Shown: positions 20,944 through 30,236 of the stretch, piece after piece
How positions within the stretch are numbered: the first letter of the stretch is position 1
How the letters are laid out: every line of letters starts with the position of its first letter
The notes under the pieces: generated by a model
What the model was told of the DNA's origin: nothing
The model's database searches: none
Seen by the model: only the letters and a program-made list of their open reading frames with translations
NCBI RefSeq assembly: GCF_001553645.1
Contig: NZ_CP014231.1
Span: forward strand, 1,922,001-1,986,000
Length of the DNA stretch: 64,000 nucleotides
Origin: Leptotrichia sp. oral taxon 847
Lineage (GTDB): Bacteria; Fusobacteriota; Fusobacteriia; Fusobacteriales; Leptotrichiaceae
Direction: 5' to 3'
Translations under genes and position numbers: made by a program

Positions 20944-21793
20944 AAGAATCTTTACTAAAACTAACAAAAAGTTTCTCAATTTCATTTTTTATATTTTTCT
21001 TACAGACACAGTAGAAAGTCATTTTTGCTTCCTTGTCAGCAATTGGGATTGAAATATTATTTTTGAAATTGTCTTCACGTTCAAGTGTGAAATTTGAACG
21101 GAAATGCAGTAAATTTTGCATTTCAGCTAATTCCTGATAAATAATCCTGTCGTTTTGGATAAAAAAGTTCATATTAGGCATTTTTTCTAAAACTACATCT
21201 TTCCATATTCCTATTGGATTGAATAAGAGCATTCTATCATCTGTAATATCTGAAAAATGTATTTCCTTCTTTTTAGCCAGTGGATGACTTAGAGGAACTG
21301 ATAAAAATAATTGTTCAGTTTTATATTTTATGCAGAAAAATTCAGAATTATCAATAGGCTCAGAAAGTATGATCATCTGATAAATGTCATTTTTAAGTTT
21401 TTCAAATAGCTGAAGATTATTTTCTATTTTATGAAGAATATATTTTTCAGGATAAAATCTTCCAAATAATGAAATCATATCCCACAATGGAGCGGGAGCA
21501 CATGAACCAATTGAAAAATTATTTTGAACCTGATTATTTTTATTAACTTTTTCTTCCATTTCATCTACAAGATTCAATATTTTTTCTGCGTACTGGATAA
21601 CAGTTTTTCCATTTCCATTTAATTCCATCTTATTTTTTTTCCTGTCAAAAAGTTCAACCCCTAAAGCTTTTTCCAGCTTTTGTATCGAACGGGAAAGTGC
21701 AGGCTGTGAAATATACAATTCTTCAGCAGCTTTTGATAATGTTCCATATGTTGCAAACGCAATAAGCTGTTTAAGTTGTTCCAATTCTATCAT
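20942..21793 (-). CDS. LysR-family transcriptional regulator
   Basis: A 283-aa regulator. Its N-terminal winged helix reads IELEQLKQLIAFATYGTLSKAAEELYISQPALSRSIQKLEK (first part of the domain: residues 1-41), followed by a type 2 periplasmic-binding-like effector domain. ATG 21793 has GAGGTG 6 nt upstream; GTG 21802 in frame overlaps that site. It is divergent from the secreted hydrolase at 21941, the usual LysR arrangement, and probably controls that gene and its own. The effector is unknown. Confidence 0.92.
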   Translation of the reverse strand: MIELEQLKQLIAFATYGTLSKAAEELYISQPALSRSIQKLEKALGVELFDRKKNKMELNGNGKTVIQYAEKILNLVDEMEEKVNKNNQVQNNFSIGSCAPAPLWDMISLFGRFYPEKYILHKIENNLQLFEKLKNDIYQMIILSEPIDNSEFFCIKYKTEQLFLSVPLSHPLAKKKEIHFSDITDDRMLLFNPIGIWKDVVLEKMPNMNFFIQNDRIIYQELAEMQNLLHFRSNFTLEREDNFKNNISIPIADKEAKMTFYCVCKKNIKNEIEKLFVSFSKDS

Positions 21794-21860
21794 ATTAATC
21801 ACCTCATATAATTTTTATTTCTAGTATGCATTTTAATTATAGCACATTTTCTAAACGGTA

Positions 21861-21890
21861 TTGTACTTTTATCTTAAATTTTAGTATTAT
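21861..21890 (+). promoter_or_regulatory. Putative promoter of the secreted hydrolase, LysR-controlled region
   Basis: TTGTAC (21861-21866), 18 nt, TATTAT (21885-21890), 51 nt before the hydrolase start and within the 147-bp divergent region shared with the LysR gene. No single T-N11-A operator stands out. Confidence 0.4.
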
Positions 21891-21940
21891 AACTACATGA
21901 AGATAAGGAAATAAAAATAAGAAAATGAAGGAGATTATAT

Positions 21941-23005
21941 ATGAAAAAAAATTTAATATTATTAATGGCAATAGGGATATTATCAGCAACTGCAAGTTTT
22001 GGATTTCAGAAGCCTGTAACAATTAAAGAACAGGGAAGTTTTATGGCAGGAGGAACAGTTGTAACATCACCAGGAGAATATAAAGATTCGGAGCCTACAA
22101 ATTATGATGGAGAAACTTTACATGGAGATCATGCCTATGTATTTTATCAAAAACCAATGAATGCAAAAAAGAATAGTATTGTATTTTTACATGGGTATGG
22201 ACAGTCAGGAAAAAGTTGGGAAAGTACACCAGATGGAAGAGATGGATTTCAAAATATATTTTTGGAAAAAGGATACAGTACATATATTGTTGACCAGCCT
22301 AGACGTGGTAGAGCTGGGCAGTCAACAGTTCCAAGAAATTTAACAGCAAGACCGGATGACCAGCTTTGGTATAATAATTTTCGTATAGGACAATGGCCAA
22401 ATATATATGACAATGTTTCAGTCCCTAGAGATAAGGAATCGCGAGAACAGTTTTTTAGACAAATGACTCCTGATACTGGAGATTTTGACCAAAAAGTTAT
22501 AAGTGATGCGATGGTAAAAGTTTTTGAAAAATCAGGAAACGGAGTTTTGGTAACTCATTCTGCCGGTGGAGGACCAGGATGGGATACTGCGATAAAATCT
22601 GACAAAGTCAAAGGAGTAATTGCACTTGAACCAGGAACATTTCCATTTCCAAAAGGAAAGTTACCTAAAGTAGAAAAAACTACAAGTCCATTTCCTGCTA
22701 GTGGATACGAAGTATCAGATGAAGAATTTAAAAAATTAACAAAAGTACCGATAGTTGTATATTTTGGAGATAATATTCCAACTGAAATAACAGATAACTG
22801 GGGGCTTGATAACTGGAGAATAAGAGTAAACTTAGCAAGAAAATGGGAAAAATTGATGAATGAAACAGGTGGAGATGTAAAAGTTGTAATGCTACCTGAT
22901 ATAGGAATAAAAGGAAGTACACATTTTATGATGGCTGATTTAAATAATAAACAAGTAGCTGATGCAATGGAAAAATGGATGAGGGAAAAAGGATTAGCAA
23001 AATAA
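21941..23005 (+). CDS. Secreted alpha/beta hydrolase
   Basis: A 354-aa esterase-like enzyme with a cleavable signal peptide (MKKNLILLMAIGILSATASFG). The fold shows FLHGYGQSGKSWES (oxyanion region), a nucleophile elbow THSAGGGPG and a late GSTHFMM histidine. It is the first gene of the LysR-facing cluster. Similar secreted hydrolases occur with flavodoxins and carboxymuconolactone decarboxylases in anaerobes. The substrate is unknown. Confidence 0.85.
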   Translation: MKKNLILLMAIGILSATASFGFQKPVTIKEQGSFMAGGTVVTSPGEYKDSEPTNYDGETLHGDHAYVFYQKPMNAKKNSIVFLHGYGQSGKSWESTPDGRDGFQNIFLEKGYSTYIVDQPRRGRAGQSTVPRNLTARPDDQLWYNNFRIGQWPNIYDNVSVPRDKESREQFFRQMTPDTGDFDQKVISDAMVKVFEKSGNGVLVTHSAGGGPGWDTAIKSDKVKGVIALEPGTFPFPKGKLPKVEKTTSPFPASGYEVSDEEFKKLTKVPIVVYFGDNIPTEITDNWGLDNWRIRVNLARKWEKLMNETGGDVKVVMLPDIGIKGSTHFMMADLNNKQVADAMEKWMREKGLAK

Positions 23006-23032
23006 AAATAGGAGAGTGATTATAATGAAAAA

Positions 23033-23215
23033 AATGATTTTACAGGGAAAAGAGTAATAGCATTTACTACTTCTATATCAACAGGTTCAGGAGAAAGTAG
23101 TAAAAGATTAGAAAAATTAGCAGGTACTGGTAATTGGCTTTCAGGACAAAGATTTTCAAGCAGTCATACTGAAAGAGAAGTTCTAAGTTGAGTTAAAAAT
23201 TTTAATGTTAAATAA
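23033..23215 (+). pseudogene. Flavodoxin C-terminal fragment
   Basis: In the frame starting at 23033 the DNA encodes NDFTGKRVIAFTTSISTGSG, then KRLEKLAGTGNWLSGQRFSS, ending VKNFNVK. This parallels the last 60 residues of the flavodoxin at 27106 (DFTGKTVIPFGTSMSTGDG). A TGA at 23189-23191 replaces the tryptophan found in the intact copy. The ribosome-binding site and ATG at 23025 lead into a different frame that stops after 10 codons. The front two thirds of the gene is missing. Confidence 0.85.
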
Positions 23216-23232
23216 AATTTGAAAGGGAAATT

Positions 23233-24357
23233 ATGAATAAAATCAAAAAATATATCTTAACTTTCATAATCTTTTTACTGGGAGGAAATTTAATTATGGC
23301 AAATTCAGTAAATAATCTAAGTATTACTAAAAAAGAAAATTTAAAATATATCAAAGCAGATCCAAAATATTTTTCAGGAGAAGCAGAGTTTGCAATCTTA
23401 CCACAAATTGATATATCTAAGGATAGTGTTGCAATAGTAGATTTTGAAGTTGGAGTAGTTAACAATTGGCATTCACATTCAAAAGGGCAATATTTATATA
23501 TAACTGAGGGAGAAGGTAGAGTTCAAGAATGGGGTAAGGAAATTCAATATGTAAAGAAAGGTGATGTTGTATGGATACCAGCAGATGTAAAACATTGGCA
23601 TGGAGCTGGGGAAACAACTTCAATGTCCCACTTAGTAATAACACCTGATGCTAAAAATAATACAACTACTTGGTTTGAAAAAGTTGAATTAAATGAAAAA
23701 CCAACAGAAGAAAGATTGAAAATTTCTATTGAGAAACATAAACAAAATACTTCTTTGACAGAAAAACAACTAGCTATTGTTTCAATAGCAGCTAATACAG
23801 CAAAAGGAGATTTAAATAAATTAAAAGTAGCTTTGAATAAGGGATTAGATAAAGGTTTAACTATTAATGAAATAAGAGGAATTTTAAATCATCAATATGC
23901 TTATATAGGTTTTCCAAGAGCACTAAATGGAATGCTTACTTTAAATAAAGTGTTAGAAGAAAGAAAAGTTAATGGTAAAAAAGATATTGAAGGGAAAGTT
24001 CCTACAAATAAGGGGGATATAAATTACTATGAATATGGAACAGAAACTTTAAGTATTTTATCTCAAAGAGATAGCAGTGGATTATTACAAAATTTTGATG
24101 GAGTTGACTATGCTTTAAAGGCACATTTATTTGGTTATTTATTTAGTAGAGATAATTTAAACTATGTAAATAGAGAATTAACAACAGTTTCAACTATTTC
24201 TACAATAGCAGGCGGAGAGTCACAATTAGCTTCACATGTTAATTTAATAACTAATTTAGGAATTAAAAAAAGTGATTTAGAAAAAGTTGTAAATATTTTA
24301 AATAAAGAAGTTGATAGTGATTCATCTAATAGATTAAAAGGAGTTGTTGAAAAATGA
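23233..24357 (+). CDS. Secreted cupin / carboxymuconolactone decarboxylase-like protein
   Basis: A 374-aa protein with an N-terminal signal segment (residues 1-23). It has a cupin domain (about 45-150) with the metal-binding pattern NWHSHSKGQYLYITEGEG and KHWHGAGE, and a helical carboxymuconolactone-decarboxylase/AhpD-like part (about 170-370; LTEKQLAIVSIAANTAKGD, VDYALKAHLFGYLFSRD). The AhpD CxxC pair is absent, so peroxidase activity is not expected. It overlaps the downstream esterase by 4 nt. Codon choice is heavy in TTA, AGA and GGA, more so than in the flanking genes. Confidence 0.8.
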   Translation: MNKIKKYILTFIIFLLGGNLIMANSVNNLSITKKENLKYIKADPKYFSGEAEFAILPQIDISKDSVAIVDFEVGVVNNWHSHSKGQYLYITEGEGRVQEWGKEIQYVKKGDVVWIPADVKHWHGAGETTSMSHLVITPDAKNNTTTWFEKVELNEKPTEERLKISIEKHKQNTSLTEKQLAIVSIAANTAKGDLNKLKVALNKGLDKGLTINEIRGILNHQYAYIGFPRALNGMLTLNKVLEERKVNGKKDIEGKVPTNKGDINYYEYGTETLSILSQRDSSGLLQNFDGVDYALKAHLFGYLFSRDNLNYVNRELTTVSTISTIAGGESQLASHVNLITNLGIKKSDLEKVVNILNKEVDSDSSNRLKGVVEK

Positions 24358-26024
24358 AAAAAATCTTATTAGTAGCTTTATTTTTATTACAAATTGGAAC
24401 TGGAAATTTATCATTTTCTGAAACAAATGAAAATAAAAAAGTAGATAAAAAAATAGAAAATAATGTAAAACAAAATAATACAGTGGCTACAACAGAGTAT
24501 GGTAAAATTCAAGGTTTTGTTCAAGATGGTATATATACTTATTTAGGAGTTCCTTATGCAACTGCCGAAAGATTTATGCCGCCTAAAAAATTAGAAAAAT
24601 GGAATGGAGTTAAACAAACTGTAACTTTTGGAACATATTTTTCGCAAGGTAAGAGGATGGTTTCAAGTGGAGGTTGGTTTGCAGGACCTAAATTAGAAAT
24701 GAGTGAAAATTCTCATAATTTAAATATATGGACTCCTGGTATAAAAGATGGAAAGAAAAGACCAGTAATGGTATGGTTACATGGTGGAGGTTTTAGAAGT
24801 GGTTCATCTGCTGAAAATTATTTCTATGATGGTAAAAATTTAAGTAAAACAGGAGATGTAGTAATAGTTTCAGTAAATCATAGATTAAATTTATTAGGTT
24901 TCTTAGATTTATCAGCTTATGGAAAAAAGTATAAAAATTCAGCCAATGTTGGAATTATGGATTTAGTTGCTTCTCTTGAATGGATAAGGGATAATATAGA
25001 AGAATTTGGAGGAGATCCTAATAATGTAACTATATTTGGAGAATCAGGAGGAGGAGCAAAAGTTTTAACTCTTATGGCTACACCAGCAGCAAAAGGTTTA
25101 TTTCATAAAGCAATATCTGAAAGTGGTGCAGTGGAAGAAATGGGTATGACACTTTTGCCTGAAAAAACAACTAGAAGGGTTGCAGAATTAACTCTTGAAA
25201 ATTTAGGATTAAATGCAACAAATATAGATGAAATTCAAAAAATACCTTATGAAAAAGTTATGGAAGCAACAGAAAAAGCCTTAGCAAAAACAGCTGAGGA
25301 ACAAGGTTATAAGAATGTTTTAACAGGACAGCCAGGACTTGATTGGGCACCTAAATTAGATAGCTATATTCCAGTAGAACCTGTAGGAGAAAAATATTCA
25401 GAACAATCAAGAGATATTCCTTTATTAATAGGTACTAACTTAACAGAATGGGAAACAATGCCATTTGTATTATCAAATAATAAAGTTGAAAATAAAAATA
25501 CTTTTACTAATGCAGAAATAAAAAAGAAAATGCAAGAAAAATATGGTGATAGAGCAGAAGCAATAGCGAAAGAATTTAAAAAGGCTTATCCAGAAAGAAA
25601 AGCAGTAGATGCACTTTATGTTGATGCTTTATTAAGAAAACAAACATTGAAAACAACAAGATTAAAAGCAGATCAAAATGGAGCACCAGTATATAGTTAT
25701 ATTTTTGCTTGGGATAATCCTATGATTGATGGTATGGCAATGTCTTTTCATACAGCAGAAATTCCATTTGTATTTAATAATATAGATAAAGTTGAAGGAA
25801 CTTTAAAAGGTAGAGGAAAGGATGCCTATAAATTAGCAGGAAAAATTAGTCAAGTTTGGATAAATTTTGCAAGAACAGGGAATCCTAATGCAGAAGGTTT
25901 ACCAAAATGGGAACCATATAATCGTAAAAATGGGACAGTTATGATTTTTAACGATAAGTCAGAAATAAAACATAAACATGATGAAGAGTTAATGAGATTA
26001 TTAGCACCTGGCTATAATTTCTAA
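24354..26024 (+). CDS. Secreted type B carboxylesterase
   Basis: A 556-aa para-nitrobenzyl-esterase-like enzyme with a signal peptide (about 1-22). The oxyanion motif is HGGGFRSGS (143-151) and the nucleophile elbow GESGGG has Ser231. A C-terminal FHTAEIPFVF supplies the likely catalytic His. It would hydrolyse carboxylic esters in the periplasm or outside. Its start overlaps the cupin gene stop (ATGA), so the two are translationally coupled. Confidence 0.92.
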   Translation: MKKILLVALFLLQIGTGNLSFSETNENKKVDKKIENNVKQNNTVATTEYGKIQGFVQDGIYTYLGVPYATAERFMPPKKLEKWNGVKQTVTFGTYFSQGKRMVSSGGWFAGPKLEMSENSHNLNIWTPGIKDGKKRPVMVWLHGGGFRSGSSAENYFYDGKNLSKTGDVVIVSVNHRLNLLGFLDLSAYGKKYKNSANVGIMDLVASLEWIRDNIEEFGGDPNNVTIFGESGGGAKVLTLMATPAAKGLFHKAISESGAVEEMGMTLLPEKTTRRVAELTLENLGLNATNIDEIQKIPYEKVMEATEKALAKTAEEQGYKNVLTGQPGLDWAPKLDSYIPVEPVGEKYSEQSRDIPLLIGTNLTEWETMPFVLSNNKVENKNTFTNAEIKKKMQEKYGDRAEAIAKEFKKAYPERKAVDALYVDALLRKQTLKTTRLKADQNGAPVYSYIFAWDNPMIDGMAMSFHTAEIPFVFNNIDKVEGTLKGRGKDAYKLAGKISQVWINFARTGNPNAEGLPKWEPYNRKNGTVMIFNDKSEIKHKHDEELMRLLAPGYNF

Positions 26025-26065
26025 AATTATTATCAATTATGACATTTTTAATAGGAGGTATGGCA

Positions 26066-27058
26066 ATGGCAAATTATAGAAATAATCCTTTTACATTTGT
26101 ATATGATGGAGCGATTACAAAAAATGAAAAAGGAAAGGTAAATGTAGAAAAAGTAAGTTATAAAATTAATGGAATTGATATTGCAGCTAATGTATACAAA
26201 CCTGCAAATTATACTCCAAATGGTAAATTTCCAGCAATAGTGGTAGCACACCCAAATGGTGGAGTTAAAGAACAAGTTGCAGGGTTATATGCACAAAAAT
26301 TAGCAGAACAAGGATATGTTACAATAGCTTTTGATGCTGCTTATCAAGGAGCAAGTGGAGGAAAACCTCGTTATGTAGATAAACCTGCAAATCGTATGGA
26401 AGATATAAGAGCTGCAGCTGATTTCATAACTCAATATCCTGGTGTAGATAAAAATAGATTAGGTTTATTAGGAATTTGTGGTGGAGGTGGCTACTCAATA
26501 AAAGTAGCACAAACAGATAAAAGATTTAAAACTGTAGCGACTGTAAGTATGTTTAATACAGGTGATGTTAGACGTAATGGATATAATCGTACACAAATGG
26601 ATACTATACAAACTCGTTTAAAAGATGCTTCAGATGCAAGAGCACAAGAAGCAGCAGGTGGAGAAGTTAGATACACACCAGCTTTTGCAGATGGAATGAC
26701 AAAAGAAGAAATAGCAGCATTACCTTTTGAATTGTATAGAGATGGTTATGAATATTATGGAGTAACTCATAAACACCCAAATTCTCAAACTAATAATACA
26801 GTTAGTAGCTTATTAGATTTAATGTCTTTTGATGTTAACACTAATGTAGATTTGATAAATCAACCATTATTAATGATAGCTGGAGATAAGGCTGATAGTT
26901 TGTATATGACAGAAGAAGTTTTTAAAAATGCAACTGGAACAAATAATAAAGAATTATTTTTAGTAAAAGGTGCAACTCATATTCAAACTTACTGGAAGCC
27001 TGAGTTTGTGAAAGAAATTAGTGGAAAATTGACACAGTTTTATAATAAAAATTTATAA
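26066..27058 (+). CDS. Alpha/beta hydrolase (dienelactone hydrolase/S15-like)
   Basis: A 330-aa hydrolase. After a beta-rich start, AIVVAHPNGGVKEQ supplies the oxyanion region, GLLGICGGGGYSIK the nucleophile elbow (Cys in place of the usual Ser, as in dienelactone hydrolases), and KGATHIQTYW the catalytic His. ATG 26066 is chosen because AGGAGG ends 7 nt upstream; ATG 26060 is too close and ATG 26039 lies before it. No signal peptide remains with this start, so it is probably cytoplasmic. It is the third gene of the cupin-esterase-hydrolase run. Confidence 0.8.
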   Translation: MANYRNNPFTFVYDGAITKNEKGKVNVEKVSYKINGIDIAANVYKPANYTPNGKFPAIVVAHPNGGVKEQVAGLYAQKLAEQGYVTIAFDAAYQGASGGKPRYVDKPANRMEDIRAAADFITQYPGVDKNRLGLLGICGGGGYSIKVAQTDKRFKTVATVSMFNTGDVRRNGYNRTQMDTIQTRLKDASDARAQEAAGGEVRYTPAFADGMTKEEIAALPFELYRDGYEYYGVTHKHPNSQTNNTVSSLLDLMSFDVNTNVDLINQPLLMIAGDKADSLYMTEEVFKNATGTNNKELFLVKGATHIQTYWKPEFVKEISGKLTQFYNKNL

Positions 27059-27105
27059 AACAAAGAATATAGAGTATATTTAAAAATAAAACAGGAGGCA
27101 AAAAA

Positions 27106-27726
27106 ATGAAAAATTTTGTAAATAGATTTTGTAAAGTAATTTTAAATATGGCGGTATTATTTGGATTTATTGCATGTGGAAATAATTCTTCAGCAGTAAA
27201 TAACCAAAATTCAAGAAAAAACGGAAATGCAAAAAAAGGGAACGGAAAAGTCTTAGTTGTATATTATTCACAGACAGGTACAACTGAAGGAGTTGCTAAA
27301 ATTATTGCGAGAGAAACGAATGCAGATTTGGTTAAATTGGAAGTAAAAAACGAGTATACAAGTGATGATTTGAATTGGACTGATAAAAATAGTAGAGTTA
27401 ACAGAGAACATGATAACCCAAATAGTAGAAATGTAGAATTGAAAAATGCGGTTATTCCTGATTTTTCTTCATATGATACCGTATTTATCGGGTATCCGAT
27501 TTGGTGGAGAGAGGCTTCCTGGGTTCTGGATGATTTTGTTAAGAAAAATGATTTTACTGGAAAAACTGTAATTCCGTTTGGTACATCAATGTCAACAGGA
27601 GATGGGACTAGCGGAAACAGATTGAAAAAATTGACAAAAACAGGAAACTGGGTTGCTGGACAAAGATTTTCCAGCAGTTATAATGAATCTGAGGTTGTAG
27701 ATTGGGTGAAAAGCTTAAAATACTGA
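27106..27726 (+). CDS. Flavodoxin-domain lipoprotein
   Basis: A 206-aa protein with a lipoprotein signal (lipobox FIAC, Cys24) and a Ser/Asn/Lys linker. A flavodoxin domain follows: FMN phosphate loop YYSQTGTTEGVAK, GYPIWWREASWVLDDF and a C-terminal GNWVAGQRFSSS. It is presumably anchored to the periplasmic face of a membrane as an electron carrier. AGGAGG precedes the ATG. A broken paralogue lies at 23033, so the cupin-esterase-hydrolase genes sit between two flavodoxin copies. Confidence 0.85.
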   Translation: MKNFVNRFCKVILNMAVLFGFIACGNNSSAVNNQNSRKNGNAKKGNGKVLVVYYSQTGTTEGVAKIIARETNADLVKLEVKNEYTSDDLNWTDKNSRVNREHDNPNSRNVELKNAVIPDFSSYDTVFIGYPIWWREASWVLDDFVKKNDFTGKTVIPFGTSMSTGDGTSGNRLKKLTKTGNWVAGQRFSSSYNESEVVDWVKSLKY

Positions 27727-27730
27727 ATAG

Positions 27731-27815
27731 AAACTGGAGATGCAGAGTGGTTTGAAGAAGTTTCAGATGAAGAATATGAAAAACTGAAAATTGAATTTTC
27801 TACTGATTTATGATA
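27731..27815 (+). other. Short coding remnant
   Basis: After the flavodoxin stop, about 27 codons stay open to a TGA at 27812 (ETGDAEWFEEVSDEEYEKLK, then IEFSTDL) with no start. It looks like the end of a deleted gene; the family is not recognised. Confidence 0.35.
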
Positions 27816-27857
27816 CAATTGTACTATTATTATAAAATCATGGAATGGAGTTTGATT

Positions 27858-28445
27858 ATGAATAAGGAAAGACTTGCAGCTTTTATGGATGCCGTACTTG
27901 CAATTATTATGACAATTCTCATATTAGAGCTAAAAAAGCCTGAAACAGCAACTTTAAAAGCACTTTGGAATTTGAGAATAGATTTTTTTGCATATACGAT
28001 TTCATTTTTTTGGCTTGGAACAATGTGGGTAAATCTGCATAATGAATGGCATAAAATAAAATATATTACACCGTTAATTGTTTGGGTAAATGTAGTTCTA
28101 CTTTTCTTTTCCTCGTTTTTTCCATATGTAACTTCTTTTGTTACTTCATATTATAACAGTAGTGTAGCTCAAGGATTTTATGGGGTAATAGTTCTGGCTG
28201 TTACATTCTGCAATATAATTTCGTTGTATCTGCTAGAAAAGGTAAATAAACATAATAAAGAATCGCAGGAATCATTAAAAACAATGATAAGATGGATAAA
28301 AGTTGATATAAGTATAAAAATAATTGGGTTAATAATATCGTGTATATTTTATCCGCCTGCAATGATGATAAGTGTTTATATTACTTTATTTGGAATTGCA
28401 TTTCCGGAACAGTATAAGGCAATAAAAAGAAGAAGGGAAAAATAG
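27858..28445 (+). CDS. TMEM175 (DUF1211)-family membrane protein, putative K+ channel
   Basis: A 195-aa protein with about six membrane segments. The first helix, ERLAAFMDAVLAIIMTILIL, matches the TMEM175 pattern R-x3-FxDxVxAIxxTxLxLE; the bacterial members are potassium-selective channels. ATG 27858 follows TGGAG closely; the longer ORF from 27810 starts inside the upstream remnant. Its stop is 4 nt before an AraC-type DNA-binding module. A diverged paralogue lies at 31246 with the same neighbour. Confidence 0.8.
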   Translation: MNKERLAAFMDAVLAIIMTILILELKKPETATLKALWNLRIDFFAYTISFFWLGTMWVNLHNEWHKIKYITPLIVWVNVVLLFFSSFFPYVTSFVTSYYNSSVAQGFYGVIVLAVTFCNIISLYLLEKVNKHNKESQESLKTMIRWIKVDISIKIIGLIISCIFYPPAMMISVYITLFGIAFPEQYKAIKRRREK

Positions 28446-28449
28446 AAAT

Positions 28450-28740
28450 ATGAAATTTTTTCAGCTTATTCCTAGTGGACAGTTTGGCTTAGAAAATGTA
28501 GCAGAAGAGTTTGGGATAAGTGGAAGGACTCTTCAAAGAAATCTGTCGTCAGAAAATACCAGTTTTAATCAGCTGGTGAAAGATATTCAGAAAATAATGA
28601 CTTTCAACTATTTGGAAGCAGAGGAACTTTCAATTGATGAAATAGCCTATCTGGTTGGATACACAGAGATTTCGTCCTTCTATCGAGCATTCAAAAATTG
28701 GACAGGGAAAACAGTTTCGCAGTATCAAAAAGAGAAGTAA
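28450..28740 (+). CDS. AraC-type DNA-binding domain only (truncated regulator)
   Basis: A 96-aa protein carrying both helix-turn-helix motifs of an AraC regulator (VAEEFGISGRTLQRNLSSEN and IDEIAYLVGYTEISSFYRAF) without the N-terminal sensor. Full-length relatives are about 330 aa. It may be a remnant, or a constitutive DNA binder. There is no clear ribosome-binding site, and the start is 4 nt after the channel gene. It is about 94% identical in DNA to the broken copy at 32155-32435. Confidence 0.7.
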   Translation: MKFFQLIPSGQFGLENVAEEFGISGRTLQRNLSSENTSFNQLVKDIQKIMTFNYLEAEELSIDEIAYLVGYTEISSFYRAFKNWTGKTVSQYQKEK

Positions 28741-28751
28741 TAGATATTAAA

Positions 28752-28780
28752 ATGCGTCAGAAAACCGACGCATTTTTTTT
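28752..28780 (+). terminator. Rho-independent terminator
   Basis: Perfect stem ATGCGTC (28752-28758) / GACGCAT (28767-28773) with an 8-base loop and eight T. Confidence 0.85.
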
Positions 28781-28832
28781 GTCGTATTTTTGACGGAATT
28801 ATGGTATAATTTTTTCAGGAGGATTTAAAGGT

Positions 28833-30086
28833 ATGAAAGAAAATAGAGAATTAGAATTAAAATTAACAATAACAAATACTTTTTTAAAAACAGTGAGTGC
28901 TTTTGCTAATTATGGTTCAGGTAGAATAATTTTTGGAATTGATGATAATGGAAAAATTGTAGGGATAGATGATTTGGATGAGACATGCTTAAATCTTGAA
29001 AATAAAATAAATGATAATATTGTACCAAAACCTAATTTTAGTTTTATAAAAAATAATAGGGATAAAACTATAACACTTGTAGTTAAAGAGGGACTTGATA
29101 AACCGTATTTATACAAAGGAAAAGCCTATAAAAGAAATGATACATCAACTGTTGAAGTTGACAGGTTAGAATTGAATAGACTTACTTTGGAAGGAATGAA
29201 CAGATATTTTGAAGAATTACGATCAAATGATCAAGATTTAAAATTTGAAGTATTGAAAAAAGAATTAAAGGAAAAACTTGCAATTGAAAATTTTTCTATT
29301 GATTTACTTAAAACATTGAATTTATATGATGATAAAGAAGGTTATAACAATGCTGCGGCACTTGTAGCAGATAAAAATTCATTTTCAGGAATAGATATTG
29401 CGAGATTTGGTAAGGATATAAATGAGATTCTTGATCGAAATACATTTGTCAATATGTCTATTTTTTCTCAATTTCATAAAACTATAGAAGTATTTGAAAG
29501 ATACTATAAATATGAGGAAATTCAGGGTTTTGAAAGAATTGAAAAAGAATTAATACCAGAAAAAGCTTTTAGAGAAGTGATTGCAAATGCGATAATTCAT
29601 AGAACTTGGGATATAAACTCAAATATAAGAATATCAATGTTTGAGAATAGAATTGAAGTTGTTTCTCCAGGAGGATTGCCTTCGGGAATAACTGAAAAAG
29701 AATATTTAAACGGACAAATTTCACAACTTAGAAATCCTATTTTGGGAAATGTTTTTTTTAGATTGAAGTATATTGAAATGTTTGGAACAGGAATAAGAAG
29801 AATAAATGAAATTTACAGAAATTATAGCACAAAACCTATTTATAAAATCAATGAAAACTCAATAAAAATCACACTTTTTACAATTTTTAATAAAATATTT
29901 TTGTCTAAAGATGAAAAAATTGTATTTGAAACATTAAAAGATGGAAATATTTTATCGAATAAAGAAATATCAGAAATAACAGGGTTTAAAAAGGACAAAA
30001 ATTTGAAATTATTGAAATCTTTGGTTGAGAAAAAATATATTGTAACTATTGGAAATGGAAGAGGAACTAAGTATTATAAAAACTAA
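28833..30086 (+). CDS. AlbA_2 (Schlafen-type) / HATPase_c_4 regulator
   Basis: A 417-aa protein of the RecG-like regulator group (not the helicase). The N-terminal AlbA_2 domain (VSAFANYGSGRIIFGIDDNGKIVGIDD), the linker, then an ATPase-like domain (FREVIANAIIHRTWDINSNI; SPGGLPSGIT; RNPILGNVFFRLKYIEMFGTGI) and a C-terminal winged helix (LSNKEISEITGFKKDKNL) are visible. The family's role is unclear, often regulatory or defence-associated. GGAGG lies upstream of ATG 28833, and an extended -10 (TGGTATAAT, 28802-28810) lies 23 nt before the start. Confidence 0.8.
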   Translation: MKENRELELKLTITNTFLKTVSAFANYGSGRIIFGIDDNGKIVGIDDLDETCLNLENKINDNIVPKPNFSFIKNNRDKTITLVVKEGLDKPYLYKGKAYKRNDTSTVEVDRLELNRLTLEGMNRYFEELRSNDQDLKFEVLKKELKEKLAIENFSIDLLKTLNLYDDKEGYNNAAALVADKNSFSGIDIARFGKDINEILDRNTFVNMSIFSQFHKTIEVFERYYKYEEIQGFERIEKELIPEKAFREVIANAIIHRTWDINSNIRISMFENRIEVVSPGGLPSGITEKEYLNGQISQLRNPILGNVFFRLKYIEMFGTGIRRINEIYRNYSTKPIYKINENSIKITLFTIFNKIFLSKDEKIVFETLKDGNILSNKEISEITGFKKDKNLKLLKSLVEKKYIVTIGNGRGTKYYKN

Positions 30087-30236
30087 AAAACCACAAAAAA
30101 ACGATGTAAATATTTTTGTCGTATTTTAAATTAGAAATTTTTATTATTCAAATTATATTCTAATCAAAAAAAAAAAAGAATAGTGATGTAAAATAATATA
30201 AAATTGAAAAATATATTAAGAAAGGTGCTGATTTTT

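Noticed and set aside
23233-24357. AhpD-type peroxidase activity for the cupin-carboxymuconolactone protein
   Set aside because: The CxxC pair needed for AhpD activity is not present.
28833-30086. ATP-dependent DNA helicase RecG
   Set aside because: The AlbA_2 regulator family is often mislabelled RecG-like; no helicase motifs (Walker A, DEAD) are present.
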